A stretch of DNA of 64,000 bases from Papaver somniferum (taxonomy: Eukaryota; Streptophyta; Magnoliopsida; Ranunculales; Papaveraceae). A model generated the notes under the pieces. It was given only the letters and a program-made list of their open reading frames with translations, was not told the DNA's origin and ran no database searches. Below, piece after piece: positions 1 through 11,800 of the stretch (within the stretch, counting starts at the first letter, position 1; every line of letters begins with the position of its first letter). The stretch spans positions 153,290,406 to 153,354,405 of the forward strand of contig NC_039363.1 in the NCBI RefSeq assembly GCF_003573695.1, given 5' to 3'. The translations under genes and the position numbers were made by a program.

Positions 1-208
1 ATTGCAAGAGAAACTCTCGATCACTTCAATTATATGCCAGCTTTTTACCCTAAAGGATTACTGACACAAACAATGATCACCATGGAAAATATAAGATTTT
101 CTTCTCTGGGTTCATTATATCATCTATCCAACGGTAATAGAGAAACAAATTGAAAATGACACAAACACAAATACCCTAGTAGTTTATAAATTAATATATT
201 ATGCATAC

Positions 209-702
209 CTGGGATTTGCGAAGAATAGAAACGATTTCCTTTTTGCGCCCCACATAACTTTGTTCTTTGGTATGGACAACCCACAGACTGAATTTGAATA
301 TTTCACAGAGGCGTTTGATTTTACCAGTGAGAAGGAATTAGTAAAAAAAGAAAACGAAATCAGGGATTCATAGAATGGAAAGAGGCACAAATTACTAAAC
401 TACACACCTAAAGCCAAATGAGATAACCACAAACATAGGGTTCTTTTGATATTTACCCAAACAAAAAAATAATAAAATTATACTGGATCTGACAATGATC
501 CTTCAAAATCACATTATGGCCTGCTCGAAGATTAGATAAAACCCATTTTAGAGAAATTTTTAGTGAAACCCTTTAAGCAAACTTTTTAACAAAATTAACT
601 GAAACTAAAGAACGAATATAAACAGTTCTTCCCCTTTTATTAACAAAATCAAAAGAGACTGATCATACAAACAATTAAACATAGAGAGATTTACCTAGCC
701 AT
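209..702 (-). CDS. Candidate host gene, 5' end only (two coding exons, runs off or fades at left edge)
   Basis: On the minus strand an ATG at 702-700 opens an 8-nt coding piece ending at a donor (AG|GTAAAT, exon edge 695). An acceptor CAG before 287 joins it in phase to a 79-nt exon (209-287) ending at the donor CAG|GTATGC. The joined 29 codons are open and begin M-A-S-L-W-V-V. The ATG exon has an acceptor at 793/794, preceded by a probable non-coding exon (851 to about 960, donor GAG|GTGTAG). I could not find a convincing third coding exon in 1-190, since the obvious acceptors lead to stops. I do not recognise the protein. The matching splice phases favour a real gene, but the model rests on splice consensus only and could be chance. 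Confidence 0.3.
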
Positions 703-1009
703 TTCAGACCCAGAGAAATAGATCACAGAAGATTAATTTTCCCCTACTGTTCTTCTGATCTTCACATACAACTACTTACGTTTGGGATCGAGCCTGTAGG
801 TTAATGGATGAAGATGAATCGAAAGGTAAGAAACAATCAATAAACTACACCTCAAAAGTGAAGGTGTTTCTATAATGCATAAGGTGATCTTCCGAGTCGA
901 CGAAAATTGAAGAAGATGAAGAAGAGGCATTTGAGAAAGGTGTTTTCTTTTTGCAATAAAATAAAATCAAAACCGTGTGAGAGAAGCGTTTCAAGGGAAT
1001 ACCACAGCC

Positions 1010-1882
1010 CTAGATTTATCGTAGTAAATGTTCATTTGTAATGAACGCCACACGTGCGAGATGTAAGAGGTGGTCTGAGGAACCACATCCCTTGATTTAT
1101 CTTTGTCTGGACAAATCCTGACCACCACTAACACATGCAAACTTAGCCTATCTTTGTTTTGTATTAATGAAATAGGCTGTCATATGAAACGATTTAACGT
1201 GTTATAACATAATAGATTGAGTAAATGAATTAGTTTTCCTTTATGTTATTTAAATAGTAATAACATATAATGCGATATATATGGTTGAGTCAATTCAGAG
1301 TTTTAGTATTTTCAGTCTATTCTTAAAGGAGATAAAATCAACAAGGATCTGAACGTTGTTAATACCTACATAATTATTCTCGAGAAGAATGAGTTCAGGT
1401 GATGTAATTTTTTTTATAGACTACATACTTTAATGTTTTGGTTACGTCCGGTTACTAAACTGAGGAAGATGCATAAGGACAAATACCATTTCAAATTATC
1501 GAAAAGACATCTTTGTAAACCGTAAAACATATTAAATAACATTGTCTTTATTATTTTTTTAGGGGGTGGGGGTGGGGGAGGGAGAGTATGTGAAAATTAA
1601 TTCTGATATAATTCCATGGTTGGCTTGAAGATACAACTCGCATAAGAAGAGGCATTATTTGGGAGAATTTCAATGTCTCAAAGTAGAAAGGAATTATATG
1701 TGAGGACATGAGAAAAAGTTTTACTGAAGAATAGAAATATCTATCGGTTTTTCCTTTACTTTTGTAATGGTAAGAAGGAAAAATTCGGCAATTAATAAAT
1801 ATTATATATAATATTTAAACATCAATGTACAACCAAAAATCTATACGGCACGGGTTAAGCCCTAGTATATATATAAAGAGGG

Positions 1883-1883
<1 letters not shown>
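1010..1883. other. Intergenic, no gene seen
   Basis: This is AT-rich sequence with no long ORF, LTR end or RNA gene that I can recognise. It holds a short G run at 1561-1586. Its left part may be the upstream region of the minus-strand candidate gene. Confidence 0.5.
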
Positions 1884-1918
<35 letters not shown>

Positions 1919-2487
1919 CCCATATTTTTAGATTTTGTTAGAGATTTTTTTTTTGCATGCTAGGTTGTATGCCCTTATACATATATGCAAAAATTATCAC
2001 ATGAATCACATATATTTTATATTTTGAAATATATAAAAGTATCATATGAATCACATACGAAAAACATGAAATTTCAGGAGACTTATATTGTGTAAGATGT
2101 TTCCTATGTTTCCCCTAAAAGATATTCATTGTTAGTAATACGAAAACTAAGACTAATATTAGTAGTGGCATACCTATAAAAGAAACATATTAGTAGTAAT
2201 ACAATTTATTTTTTCATCGATCAAAATGAATTGAATTAAGATGTATACAAGCCGTGCACGGATAGATACAACTTAAAGAGAGCAAAACTTCCTTAACAAA
2301 AACAAAAACACAAAAAAGAAACTAAAAGTAAAGATGTCCCAAGTACAAAGTATAGCTACATAAGATAACGCAAGCATCTTGGCGTAACTTGGAAACAAAT
2401 CGTCAATTGTTACTTGTGAACTAAAACAAGAACGCTGGCTACATTTAAGTAGGGCTGTCATCAACTTCCTCGTGGATATATATCACC
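1884..2487 (-). mobile_element. 5'-truncated LINE 3' end, copy 1
   Basis: The block 1917-2466 is repeated almost base for base at 5525-6076, where it is joined to a LINE ORF1. Both copies end on the minus-strand 3' side in a run of TA. This copy stops abruptly near 2466, as expected for target-primed reverse transcription that halted early. A small shared frame (about 2390-2464, minus) reads C-F-S-S-Q-V-T-I-D in both copies. The sequence ATATATCACC occurs at both ends (about 1908-1917 and 2477-2486) and could be the TSD. Confidence 0.6.
1886..1915. repeat. (TA)n run inside a GGGGTGATA / TATCACCCC palindrome
   Basis: About 30 bases of alternating TA are bounded by GGGGTGATAT on the left and ATATCACCCC on the right, so the segment can fold into a perfect hairpin. 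It lies exactly at the 3' end of the LINE fragment. Confidence 0.8.
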
Positions 2488-2669
2488 GCTCGTGGCTTTC
2501 TTTTTTTTCTTACTGAACCTTGACTAAGGATCCTGGATCGCCCTTCCCATGGCTTGGCTCAGTGGTTCTGTATTGAAAAAGAGAAACTAGTTAACCCTAT
2601 AATCCGATTTGGAGTATGGAGATACATCAACATTGTGTGTAGGATGGGAAACAGGAGTAAAATATAGTG
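2488..2669. other. Short unassigned stretch between LINE fragment and solo LTR
   Basis: There is no ORF or repeat partner in the window. It presumably joined directly to 5390 onward before the solo LTR inserted. Confidence 0.4.
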
Positions 2670-2674
2670 TAGTC

Positions 2675-5384
2675 TGAAAAAACGGGGGTATAACAACCAC
2701 ACCCAATAATTCGTTTGGCAATCTGTATGGACTAAACTCCAACTTAATTCCTAGAGCACTAAATTAAAAGCGAGACTCAATCAAGAATTATATCAATAAG
2801 TTTATATGTCTTTCTGAATACAATCAGCAAATCAAACAGATAGAAATCTGCGAGCCTGATTGATATGAGAAATAACTTGGACGGTACCAATGACCAACGC
2901 CCAAGTGTCAATCAAGTTCTATCCAACAAACAAGGTCGGATTTATCAACTGATTGAACTACGCACAACCTGTGATATTTCAATTATATAAAAATATAATG
3001 CAGAAGAGAAATAACACAGATACCAGAAATTTTGTTAACGAGAAAACCGCAAATGCAGAAAAACCCCGGGACCTAGTCCACATTTGAACACCACACTATA
3101 TTAAGCCGCTACAGACTCTAGCCTATTACCAGTTAATTTCGGACAGGAATGTAGTTGAGCCCTAACCAAGTCTCACACCGATTAAGGTACAGTCGCGTTC
3201 CTTATGCCTCTAGAACCACGTCGGATTCAGCGTACTTGATTCCCTTAGGTGATCTCACCCAAAACTAAGAGTTGATACGACCCAAAGTCGAAGACTTATA
3301 AGCAAATATGTCTCCCCCAGATATGTCTATTATCTATTCAGTTTTTGCTCTGTCTATTGATAAATCAAGGTAAACAGGAACCAACTAATAATCCAGTCGT
3401 ATACTCCCGAAGAGCAGCCTATAAATATTAGTCACCTCACAATAACCCAACTGATTAAAAGGAAAAGTTATTGCACAACCACAAGAGTCTGAGATGAAGA
3501 ACTGTTGTGATTAATTTTTATATCTTACCTATCGGAGATAAATCTCGAGTAAATCTTAGAGAAGATAAAACTCAATACGATAGAACAATTAAGATCAGAA
3601 TACGTAACTACAGAGAAAATAGTTGGATCTGGATTTACGAATCCCAATGAAGTCTTCAAGTCGTTAACCTACAATGGTTTTGGAAAAAGCTAGGTTAAAG
3701 GAGAATCGACTCTAGTATGCAACTAGGAACACACAGAAGTGTGGTGATTAGGTTTTCCAGTTGCTAGAGTTCTCCCTTATATAGTCTTTCAAATTAGGGT
3801 TGCTTTCAATCAAATCTAAGATAGCTTAGTAACAAAGCATTCAATATTCACCGTTAGATGAAATTCTGATTTAAGATTCAAGCTAAGTCTGCTTAAAAAT
3901 AAAGCAATCAATTTCCGTTGTTAGATGGTCTTAGCTTGTTACACGGAAATGAAATATACTTTTATTTAGATATGGTTTACCGTACCTAAATGTGTATATT
4001 GAGTTGGCTCAATTACGGTTAACCGAAGTTAGCCATATAAACATTTTTTTCTTAACCATATTCATATAACACTTCTAGATCAAATATGAAGATCAATCAA
4101 TCATGAAAGAGAATCAAATGAATCTAATTGTGTTTCAAATAAAGTTGTTCAATTGTTCACTATCTCATAGAAATATAGATGAACAAATTGAATCGAAATC
4201 GGTTTGATTCGTAATCGTACAAAATACTTATACAAGAATCAATTCATAATCAGTAACCCCCGGTTTGCAAAGATTACATTCCTTAAATCATAAATGTTTT
4301 AGTTCATGAGTATGAGGATCATACATAACCTATTCTAGAACTTCGCCACTGTGTTCGCCAACCAGGTACATGAACAGCAGCTCTGTACCTTTTCCTAGTC
4401 AAGTCGTTCACAAACCCGGTTCGCGAAAAACTATTCCGGACCTAACTCAGGTAAACCCGTTCGCATACTAGGTATGCAAACAAGAGTTCCGGACCTCCTC
4501 AGGTAAATCCGTTCGCATACTAGGTACGCAAACAAGAGTTCCGGACCTGAATCATCACAATATAGTTCGCATACTAGGTATGCATATGGTGTTATATCCA
4601 GACATGGTTCCCGGACTTTAACAATTAAAAACCGTTTTCGTACGGGTATGCATACTTGGTTCCCGGACCTGAATCATTCTTACAACAGTTTGCATACGGG
4701 TATGCATAATGTGCTATATCCAGACAATGGTTAATCGTTCTAAACTATCTTTTCAATCATTGAAACATCGTTGGAAGAAGACAATGGTTGTCTCACATAA
4801 ACCATTAGCTTCAAGTAACTTTCAAGTAATCGAATGATCAATATGAAACTTCCCAAGTTAACATCAAATGATTGTCTCACACAAATCATATAAGATTTTC
4901 AAGGTAATTTTCATATGATCATCTTTTTACATAATATTTAGTTTCCAACAAATAAATTGTTTCCAATTAAACTCGTCAAGAATATGATGAACATAGCTAA
5001 AACAAAAAGCTTCCAACACATATTTCGAGAAGTAGATAATCGAGATAAACTCGGCTCGAAATATCAAATGTGTATAATGTAAAAGCCTATATAGCTATAC
5101 GACTTAGTCTCATTAGAAGATAGAGTAGAATAGACTTCTAAGTGATACATAAGTTTTAGTCTCCACATACCTTTTGTTGATGAAGTTCCTCCAAGCTCCT
5201 CAGTCGATCTTCGTCTTCAGTTGGTGAATGTCGTGAAGTCTAAAACTCAACTACACATTCTATCCTAATCCGAGACACAGCTATAACTAGACTAGAAATA
5301 AAGTATATAGTTTTGATCAACTAAACTTGATAAACAAACTTGAGATAGCAACGGTCGCGAGTTCGACCGAGCAGTGCTCTAACA
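2675..5384 (-). mobile_element. Solo LTR, V-type copia-like family, 2.7 kb
   Basis: On the minus strand it reads TGTTAGAGCACTGC at its start (5384) and ends in TTTTTTCA at 2675. The 5-bp direct repeat TAGTC flanks it at 2670-2674 and 5385-5389. Its body aligns by eye with the LTR of element V (58204-60639), including an identical block GAAAAACCCCGGGACCTAGT. No internal retrotransposon sequence is present, so this is a solo LTR left by recombination between the two LTRs of a former full element. The several short ORFs inside are not genes. Confidence 0.9.
4430..4735. repeat. Subrepeats with palindromic core inside the solo LTR
   Basis: About five diverged units of roughly 50-60 bp each contain a variant of GCATACTAGGTATGC, an imperfect palindrome, followed by GGTTCCCGGACCT or AGAGTTCCGGACCT. 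The paired LTR in V (about 59785-60000) has the same kind of units in a more decayed form. The position within an LTR suits an enhancer-like array, which is an inference. Confidence 0.7.
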
Positions 5385-5477
5385 TAGTCAATATATTAAG
5401 AGGAGTGATCAACCTAGAAATATCCACATTATAAAGAAGGGTGATATATATATATCCTCCTTATTTGTAAAGAGGGG

Positions 5478-5525
<48 letters not shown>
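5478..5525. repeat. (TA)n tail of LINE copy 2
   Basis: About 48 bases of TA lie immediately at the 3' end (minus strand) of LINE copy 2. The equivalent position in copy 1 also carries TA. Confidence 0.85.
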
Positions 5526-5528
<3 letters not shown>

Positions 5529-6202
5529 CCATTTTTTTAGATTTTATTAGAGGTTTTTTTTTGTGTATGCTAGGTTGTATGTCCTTATACATATATGCAA
5601 AATCATCACATGAATCACATATATTTTATATTTTGAAATATGTAAAAGTATCATATGAATCACATACAAGAAACATGAAATTTTGGGAGACTTATATTGT
5701 GTAAGATGTTTCTTATGTTTCCCCTAGAAGATATTCATTGTCAGTAATACGAAAACTAAGACTAATACTAGTAGTGGTACCAAAAACCTATAAAAAAACA
5801 TATTAGTAGTAATACAATTTTTTTTATCGATCAAAATGAATTTAATTAGGATGTAGACAAGCCATGCACGGACGGATACAACTTAAAGATATCAAAACTT
5901 CCTTAACAAAAACAAAAACACAAAGAAGAAACTAAGAATAAAGATGTTCCAAGTACAAAGTATAGCTACATAAGATATGCACGCATCTTGGCGTACCTTG
6001 GAAACAAATTGTCAATTGTTACTTGCGAACTAAAACAAGTACGCTGGATACATTTAAGTAGGGCTTTCATCAACTTCCTCAATTGTAAACACTTTATGAT
6101 TTTTTTCCCCACATCATTAAACAGTTCTCGGCGATTTTCCTTCGAAGAAAGAAAGCTTAACCCCATTATAGATCCGAACTCCATAAGACCGATTGTTGAA
6201 AT

Positions 6203-7388
6203 CTAGTTAGGATTAGCAGTCGCTTTATAGGAGCATTTATTTTTTAAGCTTAGATTTCTATTTGGGAAGATACCCGTCACTTTAGACTTGCGGCTCAGTT
6301 TGGAGTTGGCTCCTAAGATTGGTTCAAACATATTTGAATTGGCGATGTTGATCCCTAGGACTTTCAAAATTATAGGAGCTGAAACGACCCACTGTTCTTC
6401 TTTAAGCACTCGAAATCTATTATATGACTCGAAACTAGGTGGAATTAACGGATCAGAAGATGACAAATTTACCCCTTACAAAATCAGAAATACAACTACA
6501 TCAACATTTGTCTTATTACCTTTTTGAATCTCCTCAACCATCAAAGTTACTTTGTTTCTCTTAGATTTTTTATTCTTCTTATTAATGGTCTCATGTGAAG
6601 AAAAAGTATCTTCAACAGCATTAGCAACATCCTTGCTGATAGTTATGCATTCTGAAACCAAGTGTCCCAAAATAGTGCAATGAGAACAAAAGTTAGGGAC
6701 CTTGGGGATCTCAACACATTGCCAAAAAAACTTCTTCACTATCGGCATCACCAATTCCAACCCGAACGTGGTCTAACATCTTGTTTTCCAAATTTCCTTC
6801 AACCAAAACACTAGCATGGAAAGCAAAATTTATTGATAAAGTGTTTTTATCTACCCTAATAGGTTTGCCAAAATATTTGGTGATTCCCAGCAAATTTTCC
6901 TCTATCCAATACTCCAAGCTAATCCCTGGGAACTTCATCCAAACTTTAGCTAAAAAAGTTCTTTGCTTTTCCGGATTGAATCTTGGTTCCGATCGCTTAT
7001 ACTTATCACCTTCATTATCTAACTTGATATAACAAAGAATCCTTTTCCAATTGGAATGAGTTTCACTTCACCTATTACCTTCCATTAATGGGGAAATTGA
7101 TCTCCAGCTTGTTCAGGCTTAATCTTGTTCAAATCAAGCATCCATATATAAAACAGAATTTCCATTGGTTTAATCATTTTTCATACCTGCTACTTATTAC
7201 TGGTATAAAATGGAGATTGGATTCAAAATATCAACAGAAATCACCTTGATGGAGGTGGGTTTCTCTTTTATTATAGAAGACGGGCCTCTCATGGGAGGAC
7301 CAATTTTCGAAGAACAAGACATGTAAATCCCACTAAATAAAAGCAGATAAGAGGCAAGAAGAACTAGTAAACAAATGTTCCAAAACAA
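6203..7388 (-). pseudogene. LINE ORF1 remnant (DUF4283-like RNA-binding protein with zinc knuckle)
   Basis: Pieces in shifting minus-strand frames line up with the intact-looking ORF1 of the LINE at 33063-34462. The part at 6711-6938 reads K-F-P-G-I-S-L-E-Y-W, matching the DUF4283-type region of plant L1 ORF1 proteins. The part at 6476-6700 holds C-x2-C-x4-H-x4-C (starting C-S-H-C), a CCHC zinc knuckle. In LINEs this protein coats the element RNA and acts as a chaperone. At least two frameshifts separate the pieces, so it is not functional. Confidence 0.65.
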
Positions 7389-7850
7389 AAGGAAACGAAT
7401 AAGAAGAAAACAAAACTAAGCACCTAGCAAGATAGAAAAAAAACGGAACCAAAGATTTCAACTTAAAAAAAAATAAAAAAGGAAAAAAGGCGAAGTGTTA
7501 CTCGAAATCAAACTATACAAGATCAGAAAACTAGACAAAGATCAATCAAGAAAAGTTAAAGGAAGAATTTCAATTTTTCTACGGCCAAACTTTAAGAGCC
7601 CAAAAATAAAAAATGAAAATCCAAACTTTAAAGAGAAAAAGACACAAAAAAAGCCTAATACGAGAGATTACCCATCACAGAAAATCATGAAATCTTGGTT
7701 GAAAAAAGCTCCCTCCATCCTGAATCGACTCTTGAATAAAGAAAATCAAATTGCTCGACTCTGGACAAGAAATCGCGTATCTCAAGATCTAGTGTTGCAT
7801 CATTTATCCAAGATAAAATTGTATGTGTGTGTATATACATAACATATATA

Positions 7851-8228
7851 TATGGCTAGATAGTTGTTTTTGGCCCTCTAGAGCGACCAATCGTCCCGTC
7901 CTATCTAAAAGATGGCCCCTGGATGGACAAGAGAAGCTGGACTCATACTTATCTCATTATTAAAAGGGGGATTTTGTATTTTCCCCTCAAAATAAATAGT
8001 TATTTTACATTACACCCTTTTTAAACCAATAATTGGTGTAACCCCCTATCTGTAACAACAATTGTTATCTTCCGGCTAATGGTGCACATGTGATCCACGC
8101 GTGTGTCACTAAAAAATATTAAATATTTGGAACCCGTAAATACCCTCTAATATGACGGTCCCTGTTAGATAAGTTCGAGGTGTACAAAGCGGTTGAGATC
8201 TCCGCTGATACGCACGATAAACATAGAA
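7851..8228. other. Upstream region of a candidate plus-strand gene
   Basis: No ORF or repeat partner is visible here. It lies directly upstream of a TATA-like site and could hold promoter elements. ACACGCGTGGATCACATGTG-type motifs on the minus strand (about 8083-8104) are suggestive only. Confidence 0.3.
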
Positions 8229-8235
8229 TATAAAT
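8229..8235 (+). promoter_or_regulatory. TATA box of candidate host gene
   Basis: TATAAAT is followed about 30 bases later by CTCTTCATCATCATG, a pyrimidine-rich leader typical of plant transcription starts. A short upstream ORF (ATG at 8254) ends at TGA near 8280, before the proposed main ATG at 8327. Confidence 0.35.
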
Positions 8236-8326
8236 CCCTATCTCTTCATCATCATGAAGAAAGCAATTTTGTTTTTCTGATTCCCTTATTTCTTCATCTG
8301 AAACTCAGCCTTAACTCCGAAAGACA

Positions 8327-8333
8327 ATGTTTG
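8327..8333 (+). CDS. Candidate first coding exon of a host gene, interrupted downstream by element W
   Basis: ATG at 8327 gives seven coding bases (ATG TTT G) up to a strong donor G|GTACGT at 8334. The leader 8245-8326 is CT-rich and TATA lies about 98 bases upstream of the ATG. The following sequence to 8547 looks like a T-rich plant first intron and is cut by element W. The rest of any gene lies beyond W's far end, outside this window, so no product can be named. Minimal coding evidence makes this tentative. Confidence 0.22.
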
Positions 8334-8547
8334 GTACGTCTCTTCTTATATCATGAATAAGATAATCAATTAAGGAATCAGTTAGCAATGCATGATATGT
8401 TAATGGCGTTTCAAGTTTATGGAGATTGATTCACAACTTGTGCAACAAATCGGTTAAAAAATGGATGGTGTAGTCGATGAACACAGAGTATTATGAATGT
8501 TTTGAGGATTGTTGTGTTTGTTTGAGGACTCAAACTTACCGGGAAGG

Positions 8548-8864
8548 TGTTAGAGTGTAGCTCGGTTGAACTCACCAAGTGTTGGTATGTCAAGTTTGGT
8601 TGTCATATTTTAGTATCAAAACTCATCTATAATCGCTTGATTAATACTAGAGTCAACTTCATTTAGGTTAGACTAGAAAATTTAGGAATGTTGAGATATA
8701 CAAGTATTACTACGAAGCCCAAAAGAATGCAAAGAAGTAGCAAACTACAATAAAGACATCATCCTTCCACTTGAGGTTAGTAATATTGACTTGAACTGTT
8801 TCATTCCTAACGTATCTTTCAAGTCGTGCTATAAGGAAAACATAACTACGAAGTTGTATATACT
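8548..8864 (+). repeat. W 5' LTR, left part
   Basis: It aligns with 57492-57815 in W's 3' LTR. It ends at the ATACT target duplicated by element X (8860-8864). Confidence 0.85.
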
Positions 8865-11800
8865 TGTAGATGGGGAAAAACGATTTGCTGGTTTTTACGG
8901 GATTGAGGATATGACTGTGCGGAGGAAACTCCTTGAACCGAGCAAATGATCAACCTCGCACAAATGCACTGCAAGAAGGAAGTGCTTTAAGTTTGAGAGA
9001 TCAATCTGTAGGACTCCGTCCTAAACCAAGAAAATGGCCGTTCCAGAGTCAATTCGGTCACAAGAGAGGATGGGTTGATCTGTATGAGGGAAGCTGAGAA
9101 ATGTGTGAGATCAATGGTGATCAAAGATTGTAGGTATGTTGTGTATTCTGCGTGAAGAAATAAGATAAGATCTGATTGATTGAATTTGTTAATCTCATGT
9201 TGTCTGCTTGACTAGAGATTGGTTTTTTTCAATCATGATTCATAGACTTATTTATATTGCTAGAATTGTAAACATCTTGATCCCACGAAGTGAGACAGTT
9301 GCTGGAGTCAAAGAGTGGGGAAGCGGGAAATAGTGTCAAAACCAGTTGCTCATCATGCGGAGACTTGGTTAATTTTCCACCCACTACTTTGCTAACTCCT
9401 CCAACTGATTGCACAACTTGCTCACATTCTTGTCGTGTGCATGAATACACGTGCCGTAGACCTCCAGACCAAAACCCTAGTTAATATCCCCCATATGACA
9501 CGATTGATATCTCGTGATTGTGGAGTCAGTTGCTGACTTTATGAGACGATGAGTCCTTGTATTGTTGAGTCGAACGTGATTTGCAAATATTCTGAGACTC
9601 ATGAATTGAACATGTCTGCTGAGACAAAGATATATTGTCGAATAAATGTTGATAACTTAAGGTGAGCAAATATTGTTGAATCGTTGAATATTGATAGTTG
9701 AACCAATATTATTTAATCTGAGCGAGCTCGTCTGAGAAAATATTGCTCGTTTGATGAATTGTTGGTATCATTGAAGATTGATAGTTGAACCAATATTCCT
9801 TAGTCAAAGCAAATATTGCTCGTTTGAGCAAACGTTAATTTAAGATACTGACATCTGAGCCGGGCATAATTATTATAGTGTTGAACACGGGACCAACATA
9901 AAATTACTAGTGTTTGAATCTGCTCAGAATTATGTTTTTGCAGAGCTCTGGATTCGAAACCCTAATTTTTGATCAATTGATGATTTATTGAAAATCAACC
10001 ACAGAGTGAAGGAGGGACCGGCTACACAGGATGAGGAATCGACCATGTCACTCCCATATGCTCAACTGAGCAAAATACCAAAATCTCTTGAAGACCGGTT
10101 GGTGAAAGGATGATTAATTGCTGGTTTAATTATTTATTAAAATAGTGTTCGTGTGAGCGTCAGTTAGTAAAACCTGATTATGGAGAGATGAGGGACCGAC
10201 CAAGGGTCATGGACCGGCTCTTGGTGGTCGTGGGACCAGCTGATGGTTGTTTGAGCAAATTCTAAGTTGTTTGAGAAAGTTTGGACCCAATATGAGCAAT
10301 TGAGCACATTAGGTCAAAATTGTTAAAACATGTGGGATCGGCTCTTTGAAAACCTTAGGGCGGCCTCGGTCGGTTAAGGATACAAGCCCGTATCACCATA
10401 ATGTTCGTGTCTTAGTCATCGGAGTTTCGATATTTTCTGATACGCGTTTGAGCAACATTTTGAGAAAATATGAAGGATTCAGGGTTTTGCTGAAACTGGG
10501 GAATCTTCATGAGATGATGAAAAATAATTAATAAAATAGGGAATTGCAAGGTGTGGGACCGGCCACAGCTAGGGCATGGCCGGCAAGCTAGCAAGCTCGG
10601 TCCCGCGGCACCTTTCCCAATTTTATGTATTTTCCTTGATGTGAAGGAAATACCATGAAACCGAGGAATTTCATGAAGTTAAGGAATTTCCATGAGATTA
10701 CGTAAATAATAATAATAAAATAGGGAGTCAGGAAGTGTGGGACCGGCAATGGCCAAGGCATGGCCGGCCGGACAATGGGAACGGGCCCATGTCACTTTCC
10801 CTAATTTTATAATATATTCATGATTTTAGGGAAATATCATGAAATCAAGGAGTTTGTTGAAACTAAGGATTTTCCTTGAAGTGAGGGAGTTTCCATGAGA
10901 TGAGAAAAACAAATAATATTAAAATAATGACACAAGGGCGTGTGGGACCGGCCACGGCTAGGGCATGGCCGGCCGGTGAGCTTTTTCCTAATTTTATATT
11001 ATTTTTCATGAGTTGAGGGAAATATCATGAAATCGGGGAATTTTCATGGGATGGGGGAAATAATAAAATAATAAGGAATCATGAGGTGTGGGTCCGCCCA
11101 CGTCTAGGGCATGGTCTGCCTGCTAGTGGGCCCGGTCCTGCGACACCTTTCCTAAATTTTATTATTTCTTTGATACGAGGAAACACCATGACACTGCGGA
11201 GTTTCCTTGAGACGAAGGAGATTTGTTCAAATGAAAGGATTTTTATGAGATCAGGGAAAAATAATAAAATATGATAAAATATAAAATTAGGCGTGGGACT
11301 GGCCACGGCGTGACTGGCCGGCCGGTGGGCCCAGTCCCCTGGCGCCTTTTCTAATATTTTATTATTATTATTTTTCTTCCTATTTTGCATAGGTTCATCG
11401 TTCCTTCTTATTTTGGAATGCTCGTTCGTGCATTCATGTGCTCGTTTGTGCATTATTGCTGAGTACACTTGCACCATTTTAGTCGGAGCTTACTCGATAG
11501 CGGCTCAGACGCCTGTATGTTGAATATTTATCACCAACCCGTGGAATTCTGCTTGGAAGAACCACGAATTGAAGTGACGAAATATTATGAATAATATAGA
11601 ATATTTTCCAGGGATTCAGTTAATGAATCTAATAATTTAGGAATAATTAATTGATAACTCTATACTAGCACGATCGTCTAGGAGCATTAATTATTCAGAA
11701 TTGAGTGATATGAGCTCGTTGAAGCGTCATATTTCTTTCATATAGTCAGGGAAAACATTGTTACATCCCGAAGACGTTATTGCTCTATACTAGAAGATAA

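Larger units (their letters stand above)
5465..7850 (-). mobile_element. LINE copy 2, internally deleted (ORF1 kept, ORF2 missing)
   Basis: The minus-strand 3' end is the same as in LINE copy 1 and terminates in (TA)n at 5478-5525. Upstream lie ORF1 remnants with a zinc knuckle (6203-7388). The approximate 5' boundary near 7850 is set only by the end of AC-rich, LINE-like leader sequence. No endonuclease or reverse transcriptase coding lies between ORF1 and the 3' end, so about 4 kb normally present in an L1-type element is gone. Confidence 0.55.

Noticed and set aside
1884..1920. Hairpin GGGGTGATA...TATCACCCC as a transcription terminator or a short TIR element
   Set aside because: A bacterial-type terminator makes no sense in this context, and the position coincides with a LINE 3' end; there is no matching TSD for a separate TIR insertion.
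7495..7842. Plus-strand ORF of 115 codons rich in Lys and Asn
   Set aside because: It is an antisense shadow of A-rich LINE leader sequence and has no domain features.
9229..9484. Overlapping ORFs on both strands, repeated at 36760-37015
   Set aside because: They lie in the two LTRs of X and differ by substitutions with no sign of coding constraint.
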